A stretch of 64,000 bases of DNA, taken from the NCBI GenBank assembly GCA_021234155.1, contig JAJEKV010000024.1, positions 17,559,030 through 17,623,029 of the forward strand, in the 5' to 3' direction. This document shows positions 24,533 through 35,679 of the stretch, piece after piece. Numbering within the stretch: position 1 is the stretch's first letter; each line of letters opens with the position of its first letter. This DNA comes from Isoetes taiwanensis. Its lineage: Eukaryota > Streptophyta > Lycopodiopsida > Isoetales > Isoetaceae. A model generated the notes under the pieces. The model did not search any database. It saw only the letters and a list, made by a program, of their open reading frames with translations, and was not told the DNA's origin. The translations under genes and the position numbers were made by a program.

Positions 24533-24795
24533 TGATTATCTAGAAGGTTGCTCCAGCATTCTTTTTCTTTAGCAGACATATTAACATGTTTATCAATTTT
24601 AAGATCCCAAGAGGGGGTATTGTTGAAATCTTCATGAAGCCAATTGTCAATTTGGGACCATGTTACTTCCCTGATTTTGGGATTGGTTGAGGCATAAATA
24701 TTGATTATTCCAAACTCCATACCATTGAGAGAGAAGGTAACAGCTTGCCAGGTCTTGCAGGGGCTATTATAAATTGCAATATGAGACAAGTTTCT
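24533..24795 (-). mobile_element. LINE endonuclease fragment
   Basis: The minus-strand frame contains VTFSLNGMEFGIINIYASTN followed by W..ID.WL and EKECWSNLLDN, as in the apurinic-type endonuclease domain of L1-like elements. Only about 85 residues remain. It abuts the end of the LTR fragment. Confidence 0.65.
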
Positions 24796-24799
24796 CCAG

Positions 24800-27610
24800 A
24801 TGATACAACGACGAGCGTGGAGGTGCTCCCAATGATGCGCACAGAGTGTTGTGCTGAGGAGGAGGCTGCATCATCGGCTGCTGAGCCTGATCATGGAATT
24901 CTTACAAGGAGATCAGCATCCAAGGTTTGACACCAACATTCTCAGTCAGAACATGAGGGAAGAGTGTTGACAGGAGGAGGAACCCATTCAACAGGAACGG
25001 TCTCACTTTTAAGATACGCATGGATGTTGTTAAAACCTCCAAAAGGGGAATTTGAGATCATCAATACTGATATGAAGAAGAGGAATGACGCCTTGAGGTC
25101 GCGTGATGTGGCCATTGGCAAGCTTGATATAATAAGAAGCACGATAAAATTGAGTTATGCCAATTGTCTCCGAAGTTTGTCAGTGATGAGGTTGACAGCG
25201 CTACCGCCATCAATCTACATACGATTGATTTATCGATTCCCAACAGTAGCATGAACTGTGGGTGTAAAGTGGCGACTGCTCCGACAAGAACGGTGGGTAG
25301 TGGCAATTGTTCCTTGACCGTAGGACATAACTTTAGGATGGTAGAGAGACTGAGTGGAATCTTGATTTTGGCAAGCTCCTCTTGTAGCTCCAATTGGACA
25401 TGAGCAAAGGGATCAGCATGATCCAAGAGTACGGTTGCCTTAGGCATCGACGCAGAGACTTCTTTTAGGAGTTCTACTTCAGCAGCAATGTTGGGTACTG
25501 CTGAGTGCATGAGGGGGTATTGGACGTTAAAGGCACATCCTGACATTGTTGAGCGCGTGTAGTGGCATGGACATTGGTGAGCGTGTATCCTTCAACAGCT
25601 TGCATAAGCTTGAGAATACTCTGGCAAACTTTAGACATGACATGAGGCATGAGCTTGTCAAGATAGGGGGCGAAATGAATCGTCTTGTGTTCCTGATGAG
25701 GAATAGTGTCAACCACAAAAGCAGGTTGCATCTCGTGAGGAATGATCGTTAAGGGGCGTGTGCCCAGGTGCTAGCATGAGACCAGACTTATCCAATTAGA
25801 TTGTTGAACCGGAGGATTTAGTGCTTGATATATTTCTTCTTGAGCCTGTTGATCAAGAGGTGCAGATGTAGACGCTGGTTGAAGACGCTGTTATTGAGGT
25901 GCACGAGGTGGTTTCTTCAGTACGGGCCGAGGGCCCTGTTTACCATTTGCAACCCACAGTTGATAGGCAGTGAGGCAGAGTGAGGCGGTTTGATTTGTGC
26001 CTGGAAGTTGTACTTGGAACCGAGGAAGTTGGGGGCATGCCGTGGTGGTGTGACCCCATTCTTGACAATGAGAGCATTGAGCTTTGGAGGGATCAAAAGG
26101 AGTGCAGGAGTTTTGACCCCGTGACTGCTGAGGATATTGAGATTGTGGATATTGTTGTTGCGGATATTACTGAGGCGTGGTTTGAACCTGGAAGACCATT
26201 TTTTGCCGAAATGGTGTAGGATGAGCGCGGGTGCATTCTTCAGTGGCATGATTGCACATGTTGCAACGGTTGCAGTGAGGAGAACCATTTGTGGAATTGC
26301 ATTCATTGGCCAGATGGCCTTGGTACTTGCATATGTGACACCAAATTTTACTGCATTGTGGTGTAGCAAACTGATGAGGTTGGACCATATTTTGTGGAAC
26401 CATGACAGGTGGCATGAAAGGAAGATCTGTGAGAGGAACACCATGGGAAGACACATTGACATAATGGTTGACCAACTCGATCGCTTGGTCCAACGTCTTG
26501 GGGCGCAGGTACTCAGTCATAAAGGATCTGGCTCTGCGTGGGGTATTCTTTGAGTTTGCTAACGAGAATATGGAGACAATAAGCAAAATCACGGGCAGAC
26601 TCCATGGGTTATTGTTCTAGATCCTTGAGTTGCTTAAGAAGCTGTTGATCGTCATCCGTGGTACTATAATGCGAGAGAAAGGCAGTCTTCATTTCGTGCC
26701 AGTTCTGTTTCCAGTGACTTTTATTGGCCATAAGCCACTGATGAAAAAATATGGAACTTGAGTTGTGGCTGAGAGTTGCCATTCAGAATATCCAGAGCTT
26801 CAAATTCCTCTATATATGTTTGAGCACTTTGATCAAGGAGCTTTCCCTTGGCATTCCCAAAAACCAGATATGTGAGCTTGAGATTGTGGAGACGGGACAG
26901 AAACTTGCATATAAAGTGGTGGAGCGTAAGAGGGAACATAACTTTGAGGCATAGCTGTGGGCTGAGAAGAATGGAGTTGCGTGGGGGCCGTAAAACCAGG
27001 AGGGCCTGAGAGAGGGGCGTCAGGGGGCAATGTGCCGTGGGTGCCATCCTCAGTCAGTTTAAGATCGTCAATATTGTAGACTTGAACCGGAGGTTGAAAA
27101 GAGGGAGAAGACTGAAATTCCTAAACATGAGGAGAACCAAAATAAACATGAGGATAGCCCATACCATGCTGGAGAGAAGATGGCTGGGAAGATAACAATG
27201 TTGGTCCAGAGGGGATGTGGATATAAGTGTTGTCTAGCATTTGAAAATAATGAGGAGTTTGATGCACAGGGGTATGATGGGGTGACTATGGTTGAGAACA
27301 ATGTTTGCAAGCTGGGGGAGACCTCGGCTTGGAGCAAACTCGAGGGTAAGGTGGTGTCGAGGAGCACGGGAGCGAATGCGGCCACCTTCAATATCATAAT
27401 CAGGATCATATATGTCGCGAGCAGTTTCCTTGCATTGACGACGATCCAATCGAGATGCAGTTTGACTGAGAAGCTCCTCAAGAGTAAAGGTACGAGCAAA
27501 CATTTTCCAGAGAGGAAATAGGAACTAAGACTCGGCAGCGGCGACAGTGTTTGGGGTCTGGGTTGGGGATCACCTGCAAGACAGCCTTCTGTGAGGACCC
27601 TTGAATCAAG
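24800..27610 (-). mobile_element. Ty3/gypsy gag-protease remnant
   Basis: Minus-strand pieces in the right order for gag then protease: an N-terminal MFARTFTLEELLSQTASRL (about 27500), a capsid-like YIEEFEALDIL, two CCHC zinc knuckles (CHICKYQGHLANEC and CNRCNMCNHATEEC, about 26330-26270), then a protease region with LPLPTVLVGAVATL and a frame-shifted DGGSAVNLI active site near 25200. Several frameshifts break it. No reverse transcriptase follows; LINE and LTR fragments lie beyond. The plus-strand open stretches here are shadows. Confidence 0.7.
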
Positions 27611-27619
27611 CAAGGAAAT

Positions 27620-29300
27620 CCTAGATAAGTGTCACGCGGGATTTTGCAAAGAGACCTGAAAAGAAAGGATGAAACAAACAGAAACTCAAAGACAATATGC
27701 CAAGATAAGGTCCTTTGAATATCAATAAGAGTACATGAACTCTCGTCAAACGAGAGGAATGAAACGAGACAACACTAAAATCTCATCTAAAAACTCAAGA
27801 TATATCTCTATTGATATATATAGTACAATGGCCTTGGGCCCAAAATAGGTAGATGGCAGATCTCGGTCATCAATTCCTAGATCATATGCATGATTTCAGG
27901 GAATCTGGCATGCCTTCATTAATGTCTGGAATCCCTAAGTTAAGGCCAAAATCCCGGGAGGCCGTCATTTGTCTTATCTGGCTCTCTTCTTTGACTGAGG
28001 CATGGATTTCTGCGTGGTCTTCAGCGGGGGCGTGGGTCTACTACTTGACGCTTGACCTGGTCCCTTGGCTCTGTCTTGCGTGGAATTTAGGAATAGTCCT
28101 ATGCCATCTTGCGTGGAATTTAGGAATAGTAGGCACAGGACTAATAGGGACTAGCAATAGAGAAGCTTAGGAGGAAACCTGATGAGTGGAAGCTGATAGA
28201 GCTAGTCCATTGGTATTGAAGTTCTGCAAAGTTGAGGTACTCTTAACACCTAAAAAGAATAGAATTGTAGAGCTTTTTTGTTTTTTTGTTCTTGCATTTC
28301 TACCTGAAGCAATGGTTTTTGAACCACATTGACCATTTTCATCTCTCCACTTCTGCTTGAGGGACACTTCATGTCCAACCTTGATAAATTTCAAAGCATT
28401 TCCTCTTCAAGCTAATGAGAGAATTTTTTTTTCTTAAACTAAAATTTTCTCGGAGCTTAAGAAACCGTCTTCATTCTCTTTTATTAATGTCATGAATTAT
28501 GATGGGGCTTAGTCTTTAGGTTTCATTTGGTCTCATGCCCTTTGCTCTGTACCCATCCTATGTCCTGTTTGGATCCCTTTGGACATAAAAATATCTTATC
28601 TGATCTTATCTTATCTTTTCTGGCATTGATCAGGTTTTGCATGCATGTTTTTCTTTTCTTTTCTTTTAATTTTACGAGCAAGGAGCACCAAAGAGGGCAT
28701 GAAGCCTAGATTTTAAATGAAACCATAAAGAAGGGAGTTTAGGTAGATGGTTTTCCAGGCAGTCTAACCTAATGACAAATCTTCTAAACTGTTGTATTTT
28801 TTACCTTCCTATTGCTCTTTCTTGCTAGCAAAATCATAAAGAAGGGAGTTTAGGTGGATTATTTTCTAAGCAGTCCAATCTAATGACAAATCTTCTAAAC
28901 TGTTGTATGTTTCCCCTTCCTCTTGCTCTTTCTTGCTAGTAGAAAGGTTTGGGGTTGATTTTTTGAAAAAGAATAGAGTGCTTTGATTTCTAATCTACAG
29001 GTTCATTAATATATATAGGACTATTTGAGGTTGCCAGTAGGGGATTTTTGAGCAGAATGAAGCTTATATGTCTTGAGCCAGACCTTTGACGGGAGGAGTT
29101 TAGTGGTTGGGCTTTGTGTCTAACCAATTTTAGGCTAACTATTTCGCATCCCATCTCTTATGGTTTCATACATCAGTTTTTCAGTTTTACTAGTTGATGA
29201 ATCTACAGGTTTAACCAAAATTTGGAAGTACAACTTCTTTGGGTAGCATAACAAATTGCTCATCCTTAGGATGCATCTCCATTACGCCCGAAAGTGGTCG
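27620..29300. other. Possible gypsy flank and unassigned DNA
   Basis: 27620-28160 may be the 5' leader or LTR of the gag remnant, but no second copy is present to prove it; it holds a short direct repeat of 'cttgcgtggaatttaggaat' (about 28076 and 28110). 28200-29300 has no recognisable gene. Confidence 0.4.
28725..28946. repeat. 111-bp tandem duplication
   Basis: Two copies, period 111, beginning 'ataaagaagggagtttaggt' at 28725 and 28836, each ending in 'ctctttcttgctag'. Confidence 0.88.
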
Positions 29301-29301
29301 G

Positions 29302-29588
29302 TGTTAGACTGTACACGTGGAGCAATCTGAAGATTGCTATGATGAAAGGCCCTAACTGAATGTCCAAACTGACCTGGTTGCAGACAAAAGTAAGGAGACA
29401 AAAAGGTTAGAATATAAACCGGGATTGCTGAAGTTGATTCGCTGCCAAACTACAAAAGACAGAACCAGAGGTGGCAATCCGGAGGGAGAAAGCTGGTGCA
29501 GAGAAAAGCTTGTTGCCACTGCAGGAACGAGGCTTGGGCTGTCAGAATTACATCTGTGATTTGGATTTGTAATTATCTTATTTCAACA
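29302..29588 (+). repeat. Left LTR of the copia element
   Basis: Starts TGTTAGACTGT and ends TTTCAACA directly before the primer site. It shares long blocks with the right LTR, e.g. 'gattgctatgatgaaaggcc' and 'ccactgcaggaacgaggctt'. Confidence 0.85.
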
Positions 29589-29589
29589 A

Positions 29590-29602
29590 TGGTATCAGAG
29601 TC
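29590..29602 (+). promoter_or_regulatory. Primer binding site (initiator Met tRNA)
   Basis: TGGTATCAGAGTC one base after the left LTR is the standard plant copia primer site, complementary to the 3' end of the initiator methionine tRNA. Confidence 0.92.
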
Positions 29603-29613
29603 AAATAGATGAC

Positions 29614-30532
29614 AAACATAATAGCACTCACATATCTGAGCAGCATGGATGTGTTTGATGGAGAGATTGGGTTTCAGTTGTGGAAGGCAAAAATCACACA
29701 AACCTTGAAGGTAGACAACCTCTGGATGGTAGACCCTTCTTCGAGTTCAAGGGAGTGAATTAAAGGGAAGGAGAAGCATTCCAGCACTTTGATTGCACTC
29801 AAAATTATGATGAAGAAGGAAACGGGAAAGGAAGAAACCAAGGAAGATGAGACTGAAGAAAAAAGGGAAGAAAGAGCTTAGAGACATTATTATGGAAAAG
29901 CTGAGCAGAGACATTATGTTGGAGATACAAAACATGACAGAGAGGTATAAAGAGCAGACATCTTCCCAAATAGATGTTCTGGAAATGAAGCTGCGCATCT
30001 TGCAATATCAGAAGGGAGACAAAGTACAAGAATTGTTTTGCAAACTTAGAATTTTGTTTCATGATCTTGAAGGAGCAGGAGTGGCGTATTCAGAGTGATG
30101 TTGCACATACCTTTTAAAATTCATATAAAGACATTGCTAGATTGGCAAGGTGCGCTGATAAAACTTTTGGACCTATAAGAACTGAGTTGGAGCAAGAAGT
30201 AGTGGTAGAGCAAATTCAGAAAGTGCAAGTGTAGCAGAGTGAGCGGCAGCATGGAGAAGATCGTCTGATCGCATTATATACAGGAGAGAGGACGAGGTCG
30301 TGGAAGAGGCCGAGGCAGGGAAAGCATATAGTGTTATGGATATGAGGAGTTCAGACACATAAAGGCGGAGTGTCCCAATAGATCAAAATGGAGTCGAGGA
30401 CGAGGATCGCGTAGATGTTGAGGCTCTTGGGTGGCTAGCATTAGCGGGGAGTCCAGCGACAAAGCGAAAGAGGAACCTATAGTTGGAGTTCTATCAAATA
30501 AGGAAATAAGTAAAGTTAATTCTAATGTTGTC
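29614..30532 (+). pseudogene. Copia gag remnant
   Basis: The translation begins TNIIALTYLSSMDVFDGEIG followed by the gag-typical QLWKAKITQTLKVDNLW. Towards the end a CCHC zinc knuckle survives in altered form near 30335, CYGYEEFRHIKAEC, with Tyr in place of the second Cys. Several stops and frame changes make it non-functional. It ends at the LINE insertion. Confidence 0.75.
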
Positions 30533-30547
30533 AATATTTACAAGTCC

Positions 30548-31992
30548 TAAGATGCAGGCTTTGGATAAGATTGTTCAAAATTTTGTGTGGGGCGGGGATG
30601 ATGAAGGGGCGGTTGTTAAAGTGGCTTGGTGGAAGTCTCCGCCCCCGGGAGGATGGGGGCTTGGCCATTCTGGATTTGGCACTGCATAGTAAGGTGTTGG
30701 TTTCCAAGTTTGTTTGGAGCATTCTGCAGGATAGAGCATCTTCTCCTGGTGCGGCGCTGTTGGTGCAGTCTCTTCGCCATTGTGTGGCGTTTGGGAAGCC
30801 GTCTGTGCATGTGGAGTTGCCATGGGCACTGTTGTATGGTCTCCGGCCTTTCCCACATGCATCCCCTTTTCTCACGGGGGTGTTGCGGGCTTGGGATCAT
30901 GTGCGTGTGCTCTTCCAGCTAAATTATGCCTCAGTTTATCACCACTCTTCTCCTTTCTTGTGGGTTCCTCTACCCCCTGCGCACTTGCCCTTGGGCGCCC
31001 ACCGCATGCTCTGGGATGCAGGCCCGTTGAGGCGAAGCTCTTTGTGCTCACCTTAGAGGATTGGTATTGGGGTGGTCAGTTAGCTTCGTGGGAGTTCTTT
31101 CGAGCTCGCTTTCGCCTGAGGGGCAGTGACCGGGCTATCTGGGAACAAGTGGCGGGGAGTATTCCGCTACACATACCTATAGTCCCTTAGGATGATGTGG
31201 TGGTGCAGGTTTGGAAGGTTCATCCGGATGTTGTGTCTTCTTGTTTTGTGCGGTCTTGTTACCGCGTGCTGGCTATTCATGACACACTGCCCCCTTCAGG
31301 CAAGTGGTCTCTGCAGCTTCCGGGTTCTCGATGGCGCTTGGTTTGGATGTGGACATGGAGCTCACTTCCTCCACCGAAGGTTAGGGTGCTTCTGTGGCAG
31401 GTGGTGCACCGCTGTATCAGGGTGAATGCCCTTGTGAATAAGTTTAGGCCGGGTGTGAGCCCTCTCTGCCCTTGTTGTGGCCTTCATCATGAGACCGTGG
31501 AGCATTGTCTGGTTTTATGCCCTCACTTGCAGGCTGCCTGGGATTGGGTTAGGGCTCTGTTTCAGGTGAGATTGACTAGCCAGCAGTTGTTGCTTCATGT
31601 GTATCCTGGTGCTTGGCCGCTCTTGCGGCAGCAAGCCTTGCATCTGTGTGTGGCTTGGTTGGTGTGGCTGATTTGGAAGCGGCGGCGGTTGTGGATCTTT
31701 CAGGGGGTTCAGCAGCCTGCAGCCTCTCTGATTCCTCGACTCAGGTACAAGCTATTTCAAAGCTTTCTGGTGTTCCCGGGATTAGTAGAGCGGAAGTTTG
31801 CCATTTGGCGGGACTTCTTGGGTGTTGTGGATGGTGATGGTCAGTTTGTACAGCAGTAAAGTTGCAGTTTTCCTGTGAGTTTGTTGTGGAGTGTCGAGGT
31901 ATCGCTGTCTCTTTGGGGCAGTTCTTCTTCCTCCTCACTTGCTTTGTAACATTACCATTCTTTTAATATATTGATGACACAGTTCTTCAAAA
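30548..31992 (+). mobile_element. 5'-truncated LINE inserted in the copia element
   Basis: It is bounded by a perfect 15-bp target duplication AATATTTACAAGTCC (30533-30547 and 31993-32007) and ends in a short A-run. The sequence is GC-richer than its surroundings. The coding part is the end of RT (DKIVQNFVWGGDDEGAVVKV) followed by the zf-RVT zinc-binding domain. A frame break occurs near 30690. Its relatively clean state marks it as younger than the copia host. Confidence 0.93.
31197..31859 (+). CDS. LINE C-terminal region with zf-RVT domain, open frame
   Basis: A 220-codon open frame inside the inserted LINE. It begins VVQVWKVHPD; residues about 45-110 carry the zf-RVT pattern: W..LW...KVRVLLWQVVH, then CPCCGLHHETVEHCLVLCPH with Cys/His spacing C-x2-C-x2-H..H..C. 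This domain follows the reverse transcriptase of L1-type elements. The ATG at 31197 is merely the first in frame; the true protein started far upstream in the lost 5' part. Confidence 0.75.
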   Translation: MVVQVWKVHPDVVSSCFVRSCYRVLAIHDTLPPSGKWSLQLPGSRWRLVWMWTWSSLPPPKVRVLLWQVVHRCIRVNALVNKFRPGVSPLCPCCGLHHETVEHCLVLCPHLQAAWDWVRALFQVRLTSQQLLLHVYPGAWPLLRQQALHLCVAWLVWLIWKRRRLWIFQGVQQPAASLIPRLRYKLFQSFLVFPGLVERKFAIWRDFLGVVDGDGQFVQQ

Positions 31993-32758
31993 AATATTTA
32001 CAAGTCCAATTCAAAAGGATGAATGTCTTGACTTTAGATTCTGGAGCTGAGATATCCATAGTGAGTTTCCATGGATTACTTAAAAATGTTGAATCTAGTG
32101 GAAAGGACAAGGCGGTGCAAATGGGCAATGGTGCTGAGCAAAAGGTCTTTGGGCGTCAGACTTTGTAGTACTAATTGAAGAAAAGGCAGGCCATCCTCAG
32201 CATACCAGACACTTTATATACGCCTAACATGCTATTTAATTTGGTACAAATTGCAAATATTGTAGACAATGGTTTTGACTTATTCCATGGACATGGTTGT
32301 AAGTTCTTAAAAAATGGTTTGAAAATATTTGAAGCGTAAAGAAATGGAAACCTGTTTCAGTTGGATTTGAAAATCATTAACAAGGTCTCTTTAATGGATG
32401 ACTTGCATTCTTCGCATTTAAGGTTAGGGCACATGAATTATAATAGCATCAAAAAAGTAAAGAAACAGACGTTGTTGGATGGTTTGGCATTTGTTAATGA
32501 AGAGCATGAAATATGTGAAGCATGTATGCTTGGTAAGCAAACTAGATTGCCTTTTGAAAATAAAGGAAAACATACCTCTAAATTACTATATCTAACTCAT
32601 TCGAATGTTTGTGGGTCAATGCAAGTACAAAGTCTTGGAGGCAATTACTATTTTGACACATTCATCGATGATTTCAGCAGATGCGAGGAATTAAGAAGAG
32701 AACATGATAACTAAAGTATGTGCACATTCTTGGTTGAGTATGATGAAGAAAAATGAGC

Positions 32759-33640
32759 ACATATTATATGATTCCATCACTCGAAAAATTCATGTGCGCA
32801 GAGATGTTGTGTTTGATGAGACGGTCTTATATAAAAATAGGAAAGAGCTTGATAAATTGGAGCAAAAGAAATGGATATCTACAAAGTACATCAAACTTGG
32901 TAATGAAGAAAGTAGTGAAAGTCTTGCCGATGAGCGAGTACATGAGTTGTTGGATATAGATGAACTAGATGAAGTGGATGAGGCCGTGGAGGCCAAAAGT
33001 GCACCTCATGTGCCGAAAATTGAACTCGAGGAGGTGCATGAAGCCATAGAGGCTGATAGTGCGCTGGATCAAGAGATAGAAAGAGGTGAAGAACATGAGG
33101 AATTAAATGTAATAGAAGAAGACATAGGTACAACAGTAACTGGGCAGAGGTTGACGAAGAGAAGAGCGGCTGAAGGCCGAACTTCTTTGAGTACATATTA
33201 TATGACCCCATCACTCGAAAAATTCATGTGCGCAGAGGTGTTGTGTTTGATGAGATGGTCTTATAGAAAAATAGGAAAGAGCTTGATAAATTGGAGCAAA
33301 AGAAATGGATACCTATAAAGTACATCGAACTTGGTAATGAAGAAAGTAGTGAAAGTCTTGCCGATGAGCGAGTATATGAGTCGATGGATATAGATGAACC
33401 GGATGGTGCATGAGGTCGTGGAGACCAAAAGTGCATCTCATATGCCAAAAATTGAACTCGAGGAGGTGCATGAAGCCATAGAGGCTGATAGTGCGCTGGA
33501 TATTGAGCATGAAGAAGATCAAGAGGTAGAAATAGGTGAAGAACATGAGGAACTAAATGTAATAGAAGAAGACATAGGTATAACAGTAACTGGAGACAGA
33601 GGTCGACGAAGAGAAGCAAAGCGGCTGAAGGCCAAACTTC
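32759..33640 (+). repeat. 434-bp tandem duplication in copia pol
   Basis: Two consecutive copies starting 'acatattatatga' at 32759 and 33193. They cover the integrase C-terminus and the acidic linker before RT, so the EVHEAIEADSALD segment occurs twice. Copy 2 carries small extra inserts. Confidence 0.92.
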
Positions 33641-35100
33641 CTTTTGACACAGAGCTCTATGATAGACACAAAAGGATACCAAAGCCGAGGGTGTTAGCTT
33701 GCACAATGGAACCAAAGACAGTAGACCACGCTATAGCGGGACCAGATGCAGCAAAATGGAAAGAAGCTATGGAAGTCGAATTGGACTCATTTAAGCAGAC
33801 TGGAACTTATGAGTTGTTGAACCGACCTCCTAAGGATAAAAATCTAGTAGGAAGTAAGTGGTTATTCAGCATCAAAAGAAATGTCGATGGATCTATAGAA
33901 AGGTACAAAGATCGACTGGTCGCAAAGGGATACACTCAAAAAACTGGAATTGATTATGAAGATGCATTCTCATCTATCGTGAAGCAGACCAGTGCAAGGG
34001 CACTATTAGTTTTTGTGTTGCAAAGGAACATGGATATAGAGCACATGGATGTCAAAACTGTTTTTCTAAATGGTGACTTGGAAGCGGAAATATCATCAAA
34101 CAACTACAGGGATATGAGAAAGGTGCTAATATGGTATGCAAACTGAAGAAGGTAATCTATGGCTTGAGGCAAGCGTCGAGGCAATGTTATTTGTGCACGA
34201 ATAAGTTTCTGACATCCGTTGGGATTATAAAACTCGAAACCGAAGGCAATCTATATATGGAAGGATGGAGATAAGTACTTGATCATGGCATTCTATATAG
34301 ATGATTGTGTCATTTTTAGCAATGATAAAGACTAGATTGGCAAATGGAAAATGCTATTAAAACGTCGTTTTCAGATGATTGATATGGGAGAACTCAAAAA
34401 TTTATTGTAAATGGAAGTAAGAAGAAATAGCATAAAGTGGGAATTATACCTGATACAAGAGCAATATATCAAGAAAATGATAATTAAGTTCAGGATACTT
34501 GAATGCAACCCAGTTAAAACTCCCATTCTGCATGGCTTAAAAATCAGCAGTAAAATGTGCACTAAATCCGTGCGGGAAGTGAAAGAAATGAAAGCGAAAC
34601 CTTATCATGAATTAGTTGGTAGTCTATTGTATGCTGCAAATTGCACAAGGACGGAGATTACATATGATGTCAACTTTCTCAATAGATTCAATAACAATCC
34701 AGGAATATAGCATTGGGTGGCAGCCAAATGAGTATTGAGATATTCGAAGGGGACGATCTGCCATGGTAACCAATTTACGCAAAGTGACAAGTGTGAACTA
34801 ATGGAGTATGCAGATGCTGATTGGGTCGGAGAAGTCGATGGTAGAAAATCTACATCATTGTACATTTGCAAAATCAGGAATGCAGCCATATCGTGGGCAA
34901 GTAAGAAGCAAGAAGCTGGAAGTCTCCTTAGCAGCATCAGAAATCATATAGCTGCGAAGAATGCTTGGTGAATCAGGGTATGCAGTTAAAAAGGCTACCT
35001 TACTCTATTGTGACGATAAAAGCGGAGTAAGCAATGTGTAAAAATTCCATTTGTCACTATAGAACAAAGCACATAGAGATACATCATCATTTCATAAGAA

Positions 35101-35195
35101 TAGAATATAATGTATTTTTATCGTCCACGGACATATGGAACCCACAAAGAAAGCACTAAGCGTATTACTGTCAGGATTAAAAAAACCCCGCCCTG
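35101..35195 (-). mobile_element. 95-bp LINE 3' end inserted in copia RNase H
   Basis: Matches the last part of the minus-strand LINE at 17190-17300 (shared 'gcgtattactg' and 'caggattaaaaaaacc') and ends in a degenerate TATTC tail. It splits the copia frame; removing it rejoins HHHFIRNEVERGEIEVQDV. A short AAGAA repeat borders it (35096-35100 and 35196-35200). Confidence 0.8.
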
Positions 35196-35352
35196 AAGAA
35201 ATGAAGTGGAAAGGGGAGAAATTGAAGTACAAGATGTGTCCATGGGCTCACAACAAACAGATATGCTTACGAAATATTTGACAGAACCCAAAGTACACTT
35301 GGCCAGGACACAAGTAGGAATCTTGGATAGTACAGGCTGAGGGGAAGACAGT

Positions 35353-35679
35353 TGGAAATATGCAGCCTGTGCACATGGAGCAAACTGAAGATTGCTATGA
35401 TGAAAGGCCCTAATTGAATGCCCAAACTGACCTGATTGCAAACAAAAGTAAGGAGACAAGAAAGGGAGAATACAGATCGGGATTGCAATAGATGATCTCG
35501 AAGACCAAACGCTGAAGTTGATTCGCTGCCAAACTGTAAAAGGCAGAACCAGAGATGATGATCTGAGAGGGAGAAAGCTGATGCAGAGAAAAGCTTGCTG
35601 CCACTGCAGGAACGAGGCTTGGGTTATCGAAATTAAGTGCTTTTAATTGGATTGGATTTGTAATTGTCTTATATCAATA
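35353..35679 (+). repeat. Right LTR of the copia element
   Basis: Begins TGGAAATATGCAGCC after a purine tract and ends near 'cttatatcaata'. It aligns with the left LTR but contains an extra ~40 bases ('gatgatctcgaagaccaaac' region) and many substitutions. Confidence 0.8.

Larger units (their letters stand above)
31993..35330 (+). pseudogene. Copia pol remnant (protease, integrase, RT, RNase H)
   Basis: Protease: LTLDSGAEISIV (32025). GAG-pre-integrase: HLRLGHMNYNSI and CEACMLGKQTRLPF; integrase start GNYYFDTFIDDFS (about 32640). The integrase core is then missing and the C-terminal part resumes at ITRKIHVRRDVVFDE. RT: LVGSKWLFSIKRNVDG and ERYKDRLVAKGYTQ (33850-33945), AFYIDDCVIFS catalytic block (about 34290, another frame). 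RNase H: CELMEYADADWVGEVDGRKS and AISWASKKQE (34800-34915). The end is VQDVSMGSQQTDMLTKYLTE after a LINE-end insertion. Multiple stops and shifts make it inactive. Confidence 0.85.
29302..35679 (+). mobile_element. Ty1/copia retrotransposon with both LTRs, degenerate
   Basis: Related LTRs bound the element; a Met-tRNA primer site follows the left LTR and a purine-rich tract (GAGGGGAAGACAG) precedes the right. Coding order is gag, protease, GAG-pre-integrase, integrase, RT, RNase H on the plus strand, as in copia. It is interrupted by a 1445-bp LINE (30548-31992), a 95-bp LINE end (35101-35195), an internal deletion of the integrase core and a 434-bp tandem duplication. No clear target duplication remains at the outer edges. 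LTR divergence and many stops indicate an old copy. Confidence 0.88.

Noticed and set aside
25980-27521. Plus-strand open frames at 25980-26219, 26137-26553 and 27180-27521
   Set aside because: They are shadows of the minus-strand gypsy gag, where the zinc knuckles and capsid phrases are found.
27853-28170. 105-aa open frame
   Set aside because: No recognisable domain, and it lies in a likely LTR/leader region next to the gypsy gag; composition-driven.
30571-30900. Several overlapping frames on both strands near 30.6-30.9 kb
   Set aside because: GC-rich LINE sequence keeps many frames open; only the plus-strand RT/zf-RVT reading has family motifs.
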